Shown here in pieces: positions 27,317 to 36,944 of a DNA stretch of 64,000 nt; the first letter of the stretch is position 1; the number at the start of each line of letters is the position of its first letter. The stretch is taken from contig NZ_BANF01000012.1 in NCBI RefSeq assembly GCF_000964425.1, positions 1 to 64,000 of the forward strand, written 5' to 3'. A program made the translations under genes and the position numbers. Origin of the DNA: Komagataeibacter intermedius TF2 (lineage in GTDB: Bacteria; Pseudomonadota; Alphaproteobacteria; Acetobacterales; Acetobacteraceae). The notes beneath the pieces were generated by a model. The model did not search any database. It had not been told where the DNA came from and saw only the letters and a program-made list of their open reading frames with translations.

Positions 27317-27892
27317 TCATGTCGCGTCATCCACACCATGCCGCCACGCATACAGGCACGCGGCCCCATGCCTGCGTTCCAGCAGCAGCCGGTCGGCAGC
27401 GACAGGCGCAGGTTCCGCCGCAGCCGTTTCCACCACCACCAGCGTTGTCGGGTGCAGCCAGCCCCCACGGTCCAGCACCGACAGCGCCCGGGCAGGCAGG
27501 TCCTGGTTATAGGGTGGATCAAGGAAAACCATGTCCACCGGCCCCGCCGCCCCACGTGGTGGCAGGCGCAGCATGTCCAGCGCGCGGATCACGGCGCGAT
27601 CACCCATGCCACAGGTCGCGACATTTTCACGCAGGGTCCGCAGGGCGGCACGATCGCGTTCCACGAACACGGCGCTGGCAGCCCCACGGGACAGGGCTTC
27701 CAGCCCCAGCGCACCCGTGCCGGCGAATCCATCCATGACGCGCGCGCCACGCATGATGTCCACCCCCGCCCATGGCGCATGGGCCAGCGTGTCAAACAGC
27801 GCCTGCCTTACACGGTCCGCCGTCGGACGCGTGGTCTGTCCCGGCGGCGCGCGCAGGGTGCGCCCACGACAGTCACCCGCAATGATCCGCAT
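27317..27892 (-). CDS. rsmD: 16S rRNA (guanine(966)-N2)-methyltransferase RsmD
   Basis: A 191-residue SAM-dependent methyltransferase. The N-terminus MRIIAGDCRGRTLRAPPG is the RsmD signature. DGFAGTGALGLEALSRGA binds SAM, and FLDPPYNQDLP is the catalytic DPPY motif. It modifies the 30S subunit. Its start overlaps the stop of the upstream RluB-type gene, so translation is probably coupled. Confidence 0.95.
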   Translation of the reverse strand: MRIIAGDCRGRTLRAPPGQTTRPTADRVRQALFDTLAHAPWAGVDIMRGARVMDGFAGTGALGLEALSRGAASAVFVERDRAALRTLRENVATCGMGDRAVIRALDMLRLPPRGAAGPVDMVFLDPPYNQDLPARALSVLDRGGWLHPTTLVVVETAAAEPAPVAADRLLLERRHGAACLYAWRHGVDDAT

Positions 27893-28668
27893 TACGCCCT
27901 GCGCTGTGACGGAGCGGACGGAAGCCCGGGCACCTGTTCACGAATGACCTTGCCGGTGACTTCTTCCAGTTCGCCGCGCTTGAGGGTGCCAAGCTGGAAA
28001 GGACCATACGACGTGCGGATCAGGCGGCTGACATGCAGGTTCAGTCCCTGCATGACCTTGCGGACCTCGCGGTTCTTGCCCTCACGCAATGAAACGGTCA
28101 GCCATGCATTGTCCCCCTTGACCGAATCCAGCTGTGCTTCGATCGGGCCATAGCGCACGCCCTCGAATTCACTGCCATGAGCAAGGGATGCCAGCATCCG
28201 TTCGTCCACCACCCCGAACACACGTACGCGGTACCGGCGTATCCAGCCATTGCTGGGCAGTTCCAGCCTGCGGGCCAGTTCGCCATCATTGGTCAGCAGC
28301 AGCAGCCCCTCACTGTTCAGATCCAGCCGTCCCACGCTTATGACGCGTGGCATGGCCGGTGGCAGGGACTCGAACACCGTCGGGCGACCTTCGGGATCGC
28401 GATGGGTTGTCACCAGGCCATCGGGCTTGTGATAGCGCCACAGCCGCGTGCGGTCAGGCGCGCTGACCACGGTGTTGTCCACCTGAACGATATCACCCGC
28501 ATCCACGAACGTGGCCGGGTGGGTGACAACCGCGCTGTTCAGCCTGACCCGGCCTTCGGCAATCATGCGTTCCGCGTCGCGGCGGCTGGCCACGCCCGAA
28601 CGGGCCAGCCATTTGGCGATACGGTCGCCCCGTTCCGGTGCGTTGGATGGGGAATGGTCCTGTGTCAT
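27892..28668 (-). CDS. rluB: RsuA/RluB/E/F family pseudouridine synthase
   Basis: An N-terminal S4 RNA-binding domain (RIAKWLARSGVASRRDAERM) is followed by the pseudouridine synthase domain with VGRLDLNSEGLLLLTNDG, which holds the catalytic Asp, and REGKNREVRKVM. The layout matches RluB, which modifies U2605 of 23S rRNA, but RsuA/RluE/RluF share it, so the symbol is a best guess. I start at ATG 28668 (4-bp overlap with the amidotransferase gene), giving 258 residues. The frame is open to 28764, with no S4-like sequence there. Confidence 0.88.
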   Translation of the reverse strand: MTQDHSPSNAPERGDRIAKWLARSGVASRRDAERMIAEGRVRLNSAVVTHPATFVDAGDIVQVDNTVVSAPDRTRLWRYHKPDGLVTTHRDPEGRPTVFESLPPAMPRVISVGRLDLNSEGLLLLTNDGELARRLELPSNGWIRRYRVRVFGVVDERMLASLAHGSEFEGVRYGPIEAQLDSVKGDNAWLTVSLREGKNREVRKVMQGLNLHVSRLIRTSYGPFQLGTLKRGELEEVTGKVIREQVPGLPSAPSQRRA

Positions 28669-29405
28669 ATTCGTATCTGCCTCGCAGCGTCGATCAACCC
28701 TTCGAACAGGAGACGGTCCCCTGCCGATATGCCAAATTCCGGATGCCACTGCACCCCGATGCAAAATGGATGGCCTGGCAGTTCAATGGCCTCGACAACC
28801 CCATCAGGCGCTGTAGCACAGATCACCGCACGTCCTGCATCCGCCACCGCCTGATGATGGGACGAATTCACCGCCAGCCGCCCACACCCCACCAGACACG
28901 CCAGATGCGTGCCTGCGATCACATCCACCATGTGCCCGGCCTCATCACGCGGATTGGGCTGTTCATGCGCAAGGGCCGTGGGATAGGTGTCGGGAATATG
29001 CTGCACCAGCTTTCCACCCAGCACCACAGCCAGAAGCTGCATGCCGCCACATATGCCCAGAACGGGCAGCCCACGCGCCATGGCCGCACGGACAAGGGCC
29101 GTTTCAGCTGCCGTCCGTCGTGGCTTGGTCTGCACGCTGGCGTGCTGGTCCGATGCGCCGTACAGGTCGGGCGGCACGTCAAACGCGCCCCCCGTCACCA
29201 CCAGACCATCCAGCCGCGCGACCATGGCCGCCGCCTGCTGCGCATCATGCCCCAGGGCAACCGGCAGCCCACCGCACGCGGCAATCATGTCCATGTAATT
29301 CTGCCGGATCGCGTACCACGGAAATCGGGAATAACCGTCCCTGTCATCCGTCGCGGGCGGTTCGCTGTCCAGCGTGACCCCGATCAGGGGGAAATGGGAT
29401 TTCAT
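28665..29405 (-). CDS. Class I glutamine amidotransferase, gamma-glutamyl-GABA hydrolase-like
   Basis: A 246-residue peptidase C26 protein. The nucleophile elbow is LGICGGMQLL, and the catalytic His-Glu pair is in GVQWHPEF. SSHHQAV and the N-terminal PLIGVT match the PuuD/YvdE subgroup, which hydrolyses gamma-glutamyl-gamma-aminobutyrate in putrescine breakdown. No other puu genes are near, so the substrate is uncertain. It overlaps the RluB-type gene by 4 bp. Confidence 0.87.
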   Translation of the reverse strand: MKSHFPLIGVTLDSEPPATDDRDGYSRFPWYAIRQNYMDMIAACGGLPVALGHDAQQAAAMVARLDGLVVTGGAFDVPPDLYGASDQHASVQTKPRRTAAETALVRAAMARGLPVLGICGGMQLLAVVLGGKLVQHIPDTYPTALAHEQPNPRDEAGHMVDVIAGTHLACLVGCGRLAVNSSHHQAVADAGRAVICATAPDGVVEAIELPGHPFCIGVQWHPEFGISAGDRLLFEGLIDAARQIRI

Positions 29406-29518
29406 CCCGCCTGCCTAACGGAATATTCAGCCAAAAGGAATGGAGATGCCACGCTGTTCCCTTCCCTGATTGCCTGACAGAGCCGAAATACTGGCCTCCC
29501 CCAGGAAACAGAATACAA

Positions 29519-29553
29519 AAAATCCCCACCGGACATGCCATGATGGGGATTTT
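29519..29553 (-). terminator. Terminator of tRNA-Lys
   Basis: Inverted repeat AAAATCCCCA (29519-29528) / TGGGGATTTT (29544-29553), just 3' of tRNA-Lys on the minus strand, where it continues into TTTTTTGTATT. Confidence 0.75.
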
Positions 29554-29573
29554 CGTAAACCTGTTAAACCCTA

Positions 29574-29649
<76 letters not shown>

Positions 29650-29732
29650 ACAGGGTTACCCGCTTGGGTGAGAGGGCTTCTAGCAGTCAGCCTGTTGTCT
29701 GGCAAGGGGAATTTTTGATTTTTTTGAAATTC

Positions 29733-30632
29733 CTACTGCAGCAGCAGCCGCAGCACGCCATCGAACTGTTCCAGCGAGCGGTAATCAATGCGGATGCTCC
29801 CCCCTTTCCCGTCAAAGGATATCTGGACCTTCAGCCCCAGCCTGGCCGCGAGATCACGTTCCAGTGCAGCGATTTCAGGATTACGGGCCGTTTTGTCCGC
29901 CTTGTCGCGTGCATTCGCCGCCTTGCGTTCCTGCTGTCTGGCCAGCGCTTCCGTCTGCCGGACATTCAGCCCCTGCGCCAGCACGATTTTCAGTGCCGCA
30001 ACCGGATCGGCATGCCCAAGCAGGGCGCGGGCATGCCCTGCGGACAGGCCGCGATGGCGCACCGCATCGCGCACGGGCGGCGGCAACTGCAGCAGGCGCA
30101 CCATATTGGCGACATGCGGGCGGGATTTGCCTATGGCGCTGGCCAGTTCATCCTGCGTCAGGTCGTAATCATCCAGCAGACGCTGCAGGCCCTCGGCTTC
30201 TTCAATGGCATTGAGGTCGGCACGCTGGAGGTTTTCCACCAGTGCCGCTGCCATGGCGTCCCCGTCATCAAGCGGACGGATATGAACAGGCACGTCATGC
30301 AGGCCCGCAATCTGGGCCGCGCGCCAGCGACGTTCGCCCGCAATGATCTGGTAAACCCCTTTCCGCCCCGGATGGGGACGGACAAGGATAGGCTGCAGGA
30401 TGCCACGTACGCGGATGGAGCTGGCCAGTTCGTCCAGCGCACCGGGTTCCATCTGCTGGCGTGGCTGGAAGGGGCTGGGTTCCATGACGTCAACCGGCAG
30501 GCTGGAAATGGCTTCCGGCACCTTGCGGGCCTCTACCGCTGGTGCGGCGGGCAGCATGTTGACCTGCTCCCCCAGCAGGGCGGCCAGCCCGCGACCGAGA
30601 CGGGGACGACCGGCATCCTTCTTGGTTTTCAT
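29733..30632 (-). CDS. parB: Chromosome partitioning protein ParB
   Basis: A 299-residue CTP-dependent DNA clamp that loads at parS and spreads. The N-terminus GRPRLGRGLAALLG is the ParA-stimulating region. QPRQQMEP and AGERRWRAAQ are the CTP-binding motifs (boxes I and II), and a helix-turn-helix around LTQDELASAIGKSRPHVANMV reads parS. The C-terminal part is the dimer domain. It overlaps parA by one base. Two perfect parS sites lie about 1.4 and 3.7 kb away, in rsmG and mnmE. Confidence 0.97.
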   Translation of the reverse strand: MKTKKDAGRPRLGRGLAALLGEQVNMLPAAPAVEARKVPEAISSLPVDVMEPSPFQPRQQMEPGALDELASSIRVRGILQPILVRPHPGRKGVYQIIAGERRWRAAQIAGLHDVPVHIRPLDDGDAMAAALVENLQRADLNAIEEAEGLQRLLDDYDLTQDELASAIGKSRPHVANMVRLLQLPPPVRDAVRHRGLSAGHARALLGHADPVAALKIVLAQGLNVRQTEALARQQERKAANARDKADKTARNPEIAALERDLAARLGLKVQISFDGKGGSIRIDYRSLEQFDGVLRLLLQ

Positions 30633-31474
30633 CAGCTTGCCTTCCCTTTTCGTACTGCGTGCAGCCCCAGACGGTCCACCACTTCGGTGGCGAGGGCCTG
30701 ATAGGCCAGGCTGCCGGACGACCGGTGGTCGTAATTCATAACCGGCTGTCCATGGCTCTGTGCTTCTGAAATCCGGATATTGCGAGGAATAAGGGTTTCC
30801 ATCACCCGGTCGCCGAAGAAGCTGCGGGCGTCATCCGCCACCAGTTCCGACAGATTGTTCCGTCGGTCATACATGGTCAGCACAATACCATCGAGCTTCA
30901 GCGCCGGGTTGAGCGACTGGCGCACGCTGTTGACGGTACGGACCAGCTGGCTGATCCCTTCCAGCGCAAAGAACTCACACTGCAGTGGCACGATCACGGA
31001 TTGCGCCGCCACAAGGGCATTGAGAGTCAGCAGGCCGAGGCTGGGCGGGCAATCAATCAGGATGGCATCATAATCCGCCCCGATCTGCGCCAGCGCATCG
31101 TGCAGCCGGTATTCCCGCCGATCCGCCATGACCAGTTCCAGTTCCGCGCCGGCCAGTTCCGTATCCGCCGCGATCAGCGACAGACCGGGCACGGCGCTGG
31201 GCTGAACCACGGCGGCGGCCCGCGCGCCATCTTCCAGCATGGCGTAGGTACCGCTGCGCCGGGCATCATACCCCACGCCCAGGCCGGTCGAGGCATTGCC
31301 CTGCGGGTCCATATCGACAAGCAGGACCTTCAGCCCCGATGTCGCCAGAGCCGCAGCCAGATTGATGGCCGTGGTTGTCTTGCCCACACCGCCCTTCTGG
31401 TTGGCCAGCGCAATAATGCGGGGGGAAGCGGCTGGGCCGCTTTCCGTATCATTCATTGTTGTGGTCTGTGACAC
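30632..31474 (-). CDS. parA: Chromosome partitioning ATPase ParA
   Basis: A 280-residue deviant-Walker ATPase. [17 protein letters not shown] is the deviant Walker [15 protein letters not shown] is switch I, and [13 protein letters not shown] is switch II / Walker B. It binds nucleoid DNA as an ATP dimer and pulls ParB-parS complexes. Its start lies 26 bp inside the 3' end of rsmG. The first ATG at 31474 is used; a second at 31456 would remove six residues. Confidence 0.97.
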   Translation of the reverse strand: MSQTTTMNDTESGPAASPRIIALANQKGGVGKTTTAINLAAALATSGLKVLLVDMDPQGNASTGLGVGYDARRSGTYAMLEDGARAAAVVQPSAVPGLSLIAADTELAGAELELVMADRREYRLHDALAQIGADYDAILIDCPPSLGLLTLNALVAAQSVIVPLQCEFFALEGISQLVRTVNSVRQSLNPALKLDGIVLTMYDRRNNLSELVADDARSFFGDRVMETLIPRNIRISEAQSHGQPVMNYDHRSSGSLAYQALATEVVDRLGLHAVRKGKAS

Positions 31475-32060
31475 GCCTGATATCGCTCAATTTTAGAATC
31501 ACACCATCCGTATTTGTACGGCTTGGAATCCGGGTTGTCGCCATGTGCCAGCCGGAGCTGGCCGTCATCAATTCTTCTTCCGCATTCCGTCCTTTCAGAA
31601 ACAGGCAGAAGCCATCCGGGCGCAGGAAGCGCGTTCCCCATTCCAGCAGGCGCGGCAGGGGGGCCAGCGCGCGGGCCGTGACCACCTGCGCGGGTGGCAC
31701 GTCCGCTACCTCCAGCCGCTGCGCGCACACGCGCACCTGCACGCCTGCGGTCCGTGCGGCTTCACGCAGGAAAGCAGCCTTGCGCTGATCTGATTCAATC
31801 AGTGTAACCCGCGCACCCGTGGCGCAGGCAATCACCAGACCCGGGAACCCGCCACCGGACCCCATATCCACCAGACTGATGGGACCGAACGGAATCATCT
31901 GCGCCAGTTGCAGACTATCAGCAATATGGCGCGACCATAAATGCGGCAGGTCATGCGGCGACACAAGATTGATCCGCTGGTTCCAGCGCAGCAGGATATC
32001 GGCATAGCGGTCCAGCCTGTCGCGTGTTTCACGTGAAACATCGGGCATGACGGGCATCAT
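31449..32060 (-). CDS. rsmG: 16S rRNA (guanine(527)-N7)-methyltransferase RsmG
   Basis: A 203-residue SAM methyltransferase (GidB). The N-terminus [22 protein letters not shown] is typical, followed by [12 protein letters not shown] (SAM motif I) and [14 protein letters not shown]. Residues VSRET are encoded by a perfect parS site, a known arrangement in many bacteria. It overlaps mnmG by 4 bp (ATGA) and parA by 26 bp, so the cluster is probably one transcript. Confidence 0.96.
   Translation of the reverse strand: MMPVMPDVSRETRDRLDRYADILLRWNQRINLVSPHDLPHLWSRHIADSLQLAQMIPFGPISLVDMGSGGGFPGLVIACATGARVTLIESDQRKAAFLREAARTAGVQVRVCAQRLEVADVPPAQVVTARALAPLPRLLEWGTRFLRPDGFCLFLKGRNAEEELMTASSGWHMATTRIPSRTNTDGVILKLSDIRRVTDHNNE
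32025..32040. promoter_or_regulatory. parS site 1 (within rsmG)
   Basis: Perfect 16-bp palindrome TGTTTCACGTGAAACA, identical to the conserved bacterial parS consensus bound by ParB. It encodes VSRET near the N-terminus of RsmG. Confidence 0.95.
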
Positions 32061-33928
32061 ACTGCGACCTGCCTTTGCCGCACATGCGCCAGCAGGGCAA
32101 CCAGGGCTGATGGCGTAATACCCGGGATGCGCTGTGCCGCGGCAAATGTCATGGGGCGAACCCGTGCCAGACGTTCCTGCATTTCCGTGCTCAGCCCACC
32201 CACCAGCGCATAGTCCAGGTCTGGTGGCAGCGCCATGCGTCCTTCGGTAGCCAGCTGCCGGATTTCACGGTCCTGTCGGGAAATATAGCCGCTGTACCGG
32301 GCTTCGGTCGCCAGATGCTGGGCCACGCGGGGTGGCAGGTCGATAAACCATGGCGCCACCCGGGCAACCGTTTCCGGCGATGCGTCCGTAGCCAGCACGT
32401 CAAGCAGGGAGCGCGCCCGCCCGTCAGCCGAGACATTCACCCCTGCCCTGCGCAGGATGTCAGGCGTATAGGTTTCATTGCGCGCGTGATCGGTCGCAGC
32501 ATCAATCGCGGCACAATCCGCATGGTAGCGCTGCGCGCGCGCAGGCCCCACGCAACCCCACTCCAGACCTCGCGGTGTAAGCCTCAGGTCGGCATTATCC
32601 GCCCGCAGGGTCAGACGATATTCGGCGCGGGACGTAAACATGCGATAGGGTTCGGACACGCCCTGCGTGGTCAGGTCATCGATCATGACGCCGATATAGG
32701 CATCCCCGCGATCAAGGGTGACACCGGATTGCCCTGCCGCATGCCGGGCTGCATTGACGCCTGCAATCAGCCCCTGAGCGCCCGCTTCCTCATACCCGGT
32801 CGTGCCGTTGATCTGGCCGGACAGGAACAGGCCCGGCATGTTTTTCAGTTCCAGCGTGGGGGCCAGTTCGCGCGGGTCCACGTAATCATATTCCACCGCA
32901 TAGCCCGGCCTGACAATCCGGCAGTGTTCCAGCCCCGGAATGCTGCGCAGCATGTCCACCTGCACATGTTCAGGCAGGCTGGTGGAGATGCCATTGGGAT
33001 ACACCAGCTCCCCATCCGGGCTGCCGGGCAGGCCTTCGGGTTCAAGGAAGATCTGATGGGACTCCCGCTGCGCGAACCGCACGACCTTGTCTTCGATCGA
33101 CGGACAGTACCGTGGTCCCCGCCCTGATATCGCCCCACCATACAGGGCGGAAAGCTGCAGGTTCTCGCGGATGATGTCATGCGTGCGTGGCGTAGTCGCC
33201 GTAATGCGGCACGACACCATGGGGTTCGTAATGGCGTCCGTCATGCGGCTGAACGGCTCGGGCACGGCGTCGCCCCTGTCTTCCGCCAGGGCGTCCCAGT
33301 CGATGCTGTCCCGCGCAATGCGGGCTGGTGTCCCGGTCTTGAGGCGCCCCATGCGCAACCCCAGCGTGGCCAGACGTTCACCCAGCGCATTCGCGGGCCG
33401 GTCCCCTACCCGCCCTGCAGGCTGGCTGTCATGTCCGACATGGATCGTCCCACGCAGGAACGTGCCGGTAGCCAGCACCACAGCCCCGCAGGCGAAGGCG
33501 CGGCCATCCTCACAGACCACGCCATCGATCCGCCCCTGTCCGTCAAGCAGCAGGTCACCGGCCGCCCCTTCCACAATATCCAGCCCGTCTGTCTGCGCCA
33601 GCAGATCCTGAATCGCCTGACGATAGAGCGAACGGTCCGCCTGCGCCCGCGGACCATGCACCGCAGGCCCCTTGGAGCGGTTCAGCAGTTTGAAATGGAT
33701 CCCGGCCCGATCCGCCGCGCGTCCCATCAACCCGTCCAGCGCATCAATTTCACGCACAAGGTGCCCCTTGCCAATGCCGCCAATGGCCGGGTTGCAGGAC
33801 ATGATGCCAATCGTCTCGCGACGATGCGTCAGCAGCATCGTCCGCGCGCCCATCCGCGCAGCGGCCGCGGCGGCTTCGCATCCAGCATGGCCGCCGCCCA
33901 CGACAATCACATCGTATTCGCGATTCAT
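32057..33928 (-). CDS. mnmG: tRNA uridine-5-carboxymethylaminomethyl(34) synthesis enzyme MnmG
   Basis: FAD-dependent partner of MnmE that installs the (carboxymethyl)aminomethyl group on wobble uridine 34. [16 protein letters not shown] is the FAD site, and [15 protein letters not shown] is the MnmG signature. The C-terminal helical part carries [13 protein letters not shown] start at ATG 33928, with GGAGGG 8 bases upstream, giving 623 residues. The 22 codons before it in the open frame are not MnmG-like. It sits 13 bp after mnmE. Confidence 0.97.
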   Translation of the reverse strand: MNREYDVIVVGGGHAGCEAAAAAARMGARTMLLTHRRETIGIMSCNPAIGGIGKGHLVREIDALDGLMGRAADRAGIHFKLLNRSKGPAVHGPRAQADRSLYRQAIQDLLAQTDGLDIVEGAAGDLLLDGQGRIDGVVCEDGRAFACGAVVLATGTFLRGTIHVGHDSQPAGRVGDRPANALGERLATLGLRMGRLKTGTPARIARDSIDWDALAEDRGDAVPEPFSRMTDAITNPMVSCRITATTPRTHDIIRENLQLSALYGGAISGRGPRYCPSIEDKVVRFAQRESHQIFLEPEGLPGSPDGELVYPNGISTSLPEHVQVDMLRSIPGLEHCRIVRPGYAVEYDYVDPRELAPTLELKNMPGLFLSGQINGTTGYEEAGAQGLIAGVNAARHAAGQSGVTLDRGDAYIGVMIDDLTTQGVSEPYRMFTSRAEYRLTLRADNADLRLTPRGLEWGCVGPARAQRYHADCAAIDAATDHARNETYTPDILRRAGVNVSADGRARSLLDVLATDASPETVARVAPWFIDLPPRVAQHLATEARYSGYISRQDREIRQLATEGRMALPPDLDYALVGGLSTEMQERLARVRPMTFAAAQRIPGITPSALVALLAHVRQRQVAV

Positions 33929-33941
33929 CCCGACGTCCCTC

Positions 33942-35276
33942 CTACTTGCCAATGCAGAACTGGCCAAACACGGTATCCAGCAGGGCCTCGACATCCACGG
34001 CCCCTGTCAGGCGCCCAAGCGCGCGCATTGCCAGCCGCATCTCTTCCCCCCGCATTTCCGGCCATGTCATCATCCGCGCCTGATTGAGGTGATGGACCGT
34101 CTCCTCTATCGCGGCGCGATGGCGTGCCCGGGTGAAGGGCGCGCTGGCCCGGCCAGCCGTCAGGGCACGTGCCCGGCCAGCCAGAACGCTCCTTAGCACA
34201 TCCATGCCCGCACCGGTGAGAACACTGATCCCGATTACGCCATCCGGCGCGGGAGACAGGTCCGTCTTGTTGCATACCAGCACCCCGTCCCCGTCCAACC
34301 GTTCAGGGGGAGTATCATCTGCAAACACATGCACCACGCAATCAGCCTGTTTCACGTGAAACAGTGACCGCCGCACGCCTTCGGCTTCAATCTCATCATC
34401 GGTTTCACGCAGGCCCGCCGTATCGACCAGTGTGACCGGCACGTCCCCCATGACGACACGGATTTCAATCGCATCGCGCGTCGTGCCCGCCCGGGTGGAC
34501 ACAATGGCGGCATCGCGCCCCGCCAGGGCATTCAACAGGCTGGACTTACCGACATTCGGCTCACCCACAATGGCAAAGACCAGTCCGCGCCGCAGGCGCT
34601 CGGCGCCTTCGCCCATGGCCAGGTAATCCTGCATGGTCGCGTGCAGCGCCCGCAGACCATTCACCAGTTCCTGTTCGACTTCAGGGGGGAGTTCTTCATC
34701 AGGGAAGTCGATCAGGGCTTCCTGATGCGCCAGCAGCACGCGCAGCCTGTCGGCCCATTCCTGGTACAGGCGGCTCTGCGCCCCATCGACCTGCGCCAGC
34801 GCCTGTCGCCGCTGGGCCTCGGTTTCCGCATCGATCAGGTCAGCAATGCCTTCTGCCTGCATGAGGTCAAGCCGACCGTGGGTAAAGGCACGTCGGCTGA
34901 ATTCTCCCGGCTCTGCCGGGCGCGCGCCCAGCGCCACCAGCGTGTCGGCCACAGCACTGATAACCGCCGGTCCCGCATGCAGGTGCAGTTCCGCGCTGTC
35001 CTCCCCCGTATAACTGTCCGGCCCCGGAAACCACAGCACCAGCGCGCGGTCCAACAGGACGGGTGCATCCCCATCCTGCCGCCATAGCCCTCGCAGGGAT
35101 GCACGGCGCGGCGCAGGCAGGCGCCCGCACAGGGATTCCACAATCCTGCCCGTCCCCGGGCCGCTCAGCCGCATGACGGCTATGGCCGCACGGGACAGGC
35201 CACTGGCCAGCGCGAAAATGACGGGGGGATGACGATCACTTTCCTGCACAAACATCTCCATGGTGGCCATCATCAT
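33942..35276 (-). CDS. mnmE: tRNA modification GTPase MnmE
   Basis: Folate-binding N-terminal domain, helical domain and inserted G domain: G1 [13 protein letters not shown]2 RAGTTRD, G3 DTAGLRE, G4 NKTD, and the conserved C-terminal FGQFCIGK whose Cys is the family hallmark. LFHVKQ in the G domain is encoded by a perfect parS. The start is uncertain: the open frame reaches 35375, where it would overlap the divergent alkyltransferase gene, and the family usually has about ten residues before the first strand (here [10 protein letters not shown]). I chose ATG 35276; 35270, 35261 and 35255 are possible. Confidence 0.94.
   Translation of the reverse strand: MMMATMEMFVQESDRHPPVIFALASGLSRAAIAVMRLSGPGTGRIVESLCGRLPAPRRASLRGLWRQDGDAPVLLDRALVLWFPGPDSYTGEDSAELHLHAGPAVISAVADTLVALGARPAEPGEFSRRAFTHGRLDLMQAEGIADLIDAETEAQRRQALAQVDGAQSRLYQEWADRLRVLLAHQEALIDFPDEELPPEVEQELVNGLRALHATMQDYLAMGEGAERLRRGLVFAIVGEPNVGKSSLLNALAGRDAAIVSTRAGTTRDAIEIRVVMGDVPVTLVDTAGLRETDDEIEAEGVRRSLFHVKQADCVVHVFADDTPPERLDGDGVLVCNKTDLSPAPDGVIGISVLTGAGMDVLRSVLAGRARALTAGRASAPFTRARHRAAIEETVHHLNQARMMTWPEMRGEEMRLAMRALGRLTGAVDVEALLDTVFGQFCIGK
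34348..34363. promoter_or_regulatory. parS site 2 (within mnmE)
   Basis: Second perfect TGTTTCACGTGAAACA palindrome, 2.3 kb from the first, encoding FHVKQ of the MnmE G domain. The pair near parAB supports an origin-proximal centromere. Confidence 0.95.
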
Positions 35277-35334
35277 TTTGTCAGTTCCGGGAACGGCGTT
35301 ATCGTTCACCTCTTTGTCCTGATCAAGGTGACTC

Positions 35335-35805
35335 ATGCCACAACTTTCAATGCATTCGCCACTCGCCCCCCTCACCGTCTCTGTCGAGGATGGAAAAATC
35401 GTGGCGCTTGACTGGGGCTGGGGCCGGGATCAGGAAGAAACACCCCTGCTGCTGGAGGCGCGCGCCTGGCTGGATGCGTATTTTGACGGTGACGCCACGC
35501 TATGCACCCTGCCACTGAACCCGTATGGCACGCCCGAGCAGATCGCCGCATGGCGGTTCATGCAGACCATTCCCGTAGGTCAGCAGGTCTCATGGAGGGA
35601 TGCGGCGCGTCTGGCCGGTGTTCCCACCGATGCCATCATCAGTGCGTGCATGGAAAATCCCATTCCCATCCTGATCCCCTGCCACCGAATCAATTTTGAT
35701 GATTGTGCGCAGTATGATCCCGAAACCTATCCCGGTGATGAAGGCGCGCGGGACCGGCAGTTCCTGCATGATCTGGAAACCCTTTCCGCAAGTCCCCTGG
35801 CCTAA
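35335..35805 (+). CDS. Methylated-DNA-protein cysteine methyltransferase family protein
   Basis: A 156-residue protein with the C-terminal Ada/OGT domain. The active-site block is [12 protein letters not shown] (PCHR with acceptor Cys). [24 protein letters not shown] is the winged-helix that inserts into the minor groove. It transfers alkyl groups from O6-alkylguanine to itself. After PCHRI the segment [15 protein letters not shown] departs from the usual V(I)xxxGxxxGY ending, so repair activity is probable but not certain. AAGG lies 6 bases before the ATG. It is divergent from mnmE, 58 bp away, and 33 bp ahead of the oxidoreductase gene. Confidence 0.8.
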   Translation: MPQLSMHSPLAPLTVSVEDGKIVALDWGWGRDQEETPLLLEARAWLDAYFDGDATLCTLPLNPYGTPEQIAAWRFMQTIPVGQQVSWRDAARLAGVPTDAIISACMENPIPILIPCHRINFDDCAQYDPETYPGDEGARDRQFLHDLETLSASPLA

Positions 35806-35838
35806 TTTCCCCCGCACCAGCTACAGGACGTTCAGGAC

Positions 35839-36810
35839 ATGAATACCGTCATCCGCATTCATGAATATGGGGGGCCAGATGTCCTCCGCACCGAAACGCT
35901 ACCCGTTCCCACCCCGGCAGCAGGCGAAGTCGTGCTGCGGCAGGAGGCGATCGGGGTCAACTTCATCGATACCTATTTCCGCACCGGCCTGTACAAATTC
36001 CCGGCTCTTCCCGCCGTGCCTGGCATGGAGGGTGCTGGAACCGTCACCGCTATCGGCTCCGGCGTGGAAGGCATCCGTCCCGGCATGCGCGTGGCCTATG
36101 TCACGACCCCGGGTGGCTATGCCACGTTCCGTACGATTGCGGCTGACAGGCTCGTGGTCCTGCCCGAGGACATCCCGTCGCAAACCGCCGCCGCCATCAT
36201 GCTGCGCGGGCTGAGCGCACATATGCTGCTGCGCGAGGTCCATCGCGTCCAGCCCGGTGAGGACATTCTGGTCTATGCCGCGGCCGGTGGCGTGGGCCTG
36301 CTTATGTGCCAGTGGGCACGCCATCTGGGCGCACGCGCCATTGGCGTCGTCTCAACGGCAGAAAAAGCGGAACTGGCCCGGGCCAACGGGGCAGCGGATG
36401 TCATCATCGGCACGGATCGGGTAAAGGAACAGGTCAGTGACCTGACAAACGGGCGCATGCTGCCGGTCGTATATGACAGCATTGGCCGCGACACCTTTGA
36501 AACCAGCCTGTCCTGCCTGATGCCTCGCGGTCTTATGGTCAGCTATGGCAATGCATCGGGCCCAGTGACGGGCGTCAATGTCGGCACGTTGGCTTCCCAT
36601 GGCAGCCTGTACCTGACACGCCCGGCCCTTACGACCTATATCGCCAAACGGCCCGCGCTGCTGCATGCCGCCAGTGAACTGTTCGCCCTCGTGCGGCAGG
36701 GCATCATCAAACCATGCATCGGCCAGTCCTTTCCCCTGACCGAAGCGGCACAGGCCCATATCGCCCTTGAATCACGCAAGACCACAGGCAGCACAATCCT
36801 GCTTCCCTGA
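35839..36810 (+). CDS. qor: Zinc-independent quinone oxidoreductase (MDR family)
   Basis: A 323-residue NADPH:quinone reductase-like protein of the medium-chain dehydrogenase superfamily. The N-terminus MNTVIRIHEYGGPDVL, GVNFIDTYFRTGLY and PGMEGAGTV are typical of QOR. The cofactor site is VYAAAGGVGLLMCQWARHLGA. It lacks the structural zinc Cys cluster. Substrates of relatives are quinones or enones. It probably shares a transcript with the alkyltransferase, as a two-gene plus-strand insert between mnmE and rho. Confidence 0.9.
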   Translation: MNTVIRIHEYGGPDVLRTETLPVPTPAAGEVVLRQEAIGVNFIDTYFRTGLYKFPALPAVPGMEGAGTVTAIGSGVEGIRPGMRVAYVTTPGGYATFRTIAADRLVVLPEDIPSQTAAAIMLRGLSAHMLLREVHRVQPGEDILVYAAAGGVGLLMCQWARHLGARAIGVVSTAEKAELARANGAADVIIGTDRVKEQVSDLTNGRMLPVVYDSIGRDTFETSLSCLMPRGLMVSYGNASGPVTGVNVGTLASHGSLYLTRPALTTYIAKRPALLHAASELFALVRQGIIKPCIGQSFPLTEAAQAHIALESRKTTGSTILLP

Positions 36811-36847
36811 ATTGCAGCCGGAATAGCAGAAACTGCCAATTGCCGTC

Positions 36848-36877
36848 TTTTTTGAAAAAAGCTTCACTAAAAACTTT
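36848..36877. repeat. Two-hairpin intergenic element, copy B (half)
   Basis: Contains only the right half: TTTTTTGAAAAAAGCTTCAC followed by the outer arm TAAAAACTTTT. The letters TGCCGTC just before it look like the remains of the other hairpin, fused after an internal deletion. It lies downstream of qor, between convergent qor and rho. Confidence 0.6.
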
Positions 36878-36890
36878 TGTCTTTCAAAAC

Positions 36891-36921
36891 AAAAACCCCG
36901 GCCTTGCGGCCGGGGTTTTTT
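36891..36921. terminator. Bidirectional terminator between qor and rho
   Basis: AAAAA, then perfect 8-bp stem CCCCGGCC (36896-36903) / GGCCGGGG (36908-36915) with TTGC loop, then TTTTTT. The A-run and T-run make it a classical intrinsic terminator on both strands for the convergent genes. Confidence 0.9.
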
Positions 36922-36944
36922 CAATCCGTCACGAAACAACCCGA

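Noticed and set aside
29700-29735. T-rich hairpin GGAATTT / AAATTCC before the parB stop
   Set aside because: Stem is weak and runs into the parB stop codon; it lacks the arms of the repeat family and is not convincing as a terminator.
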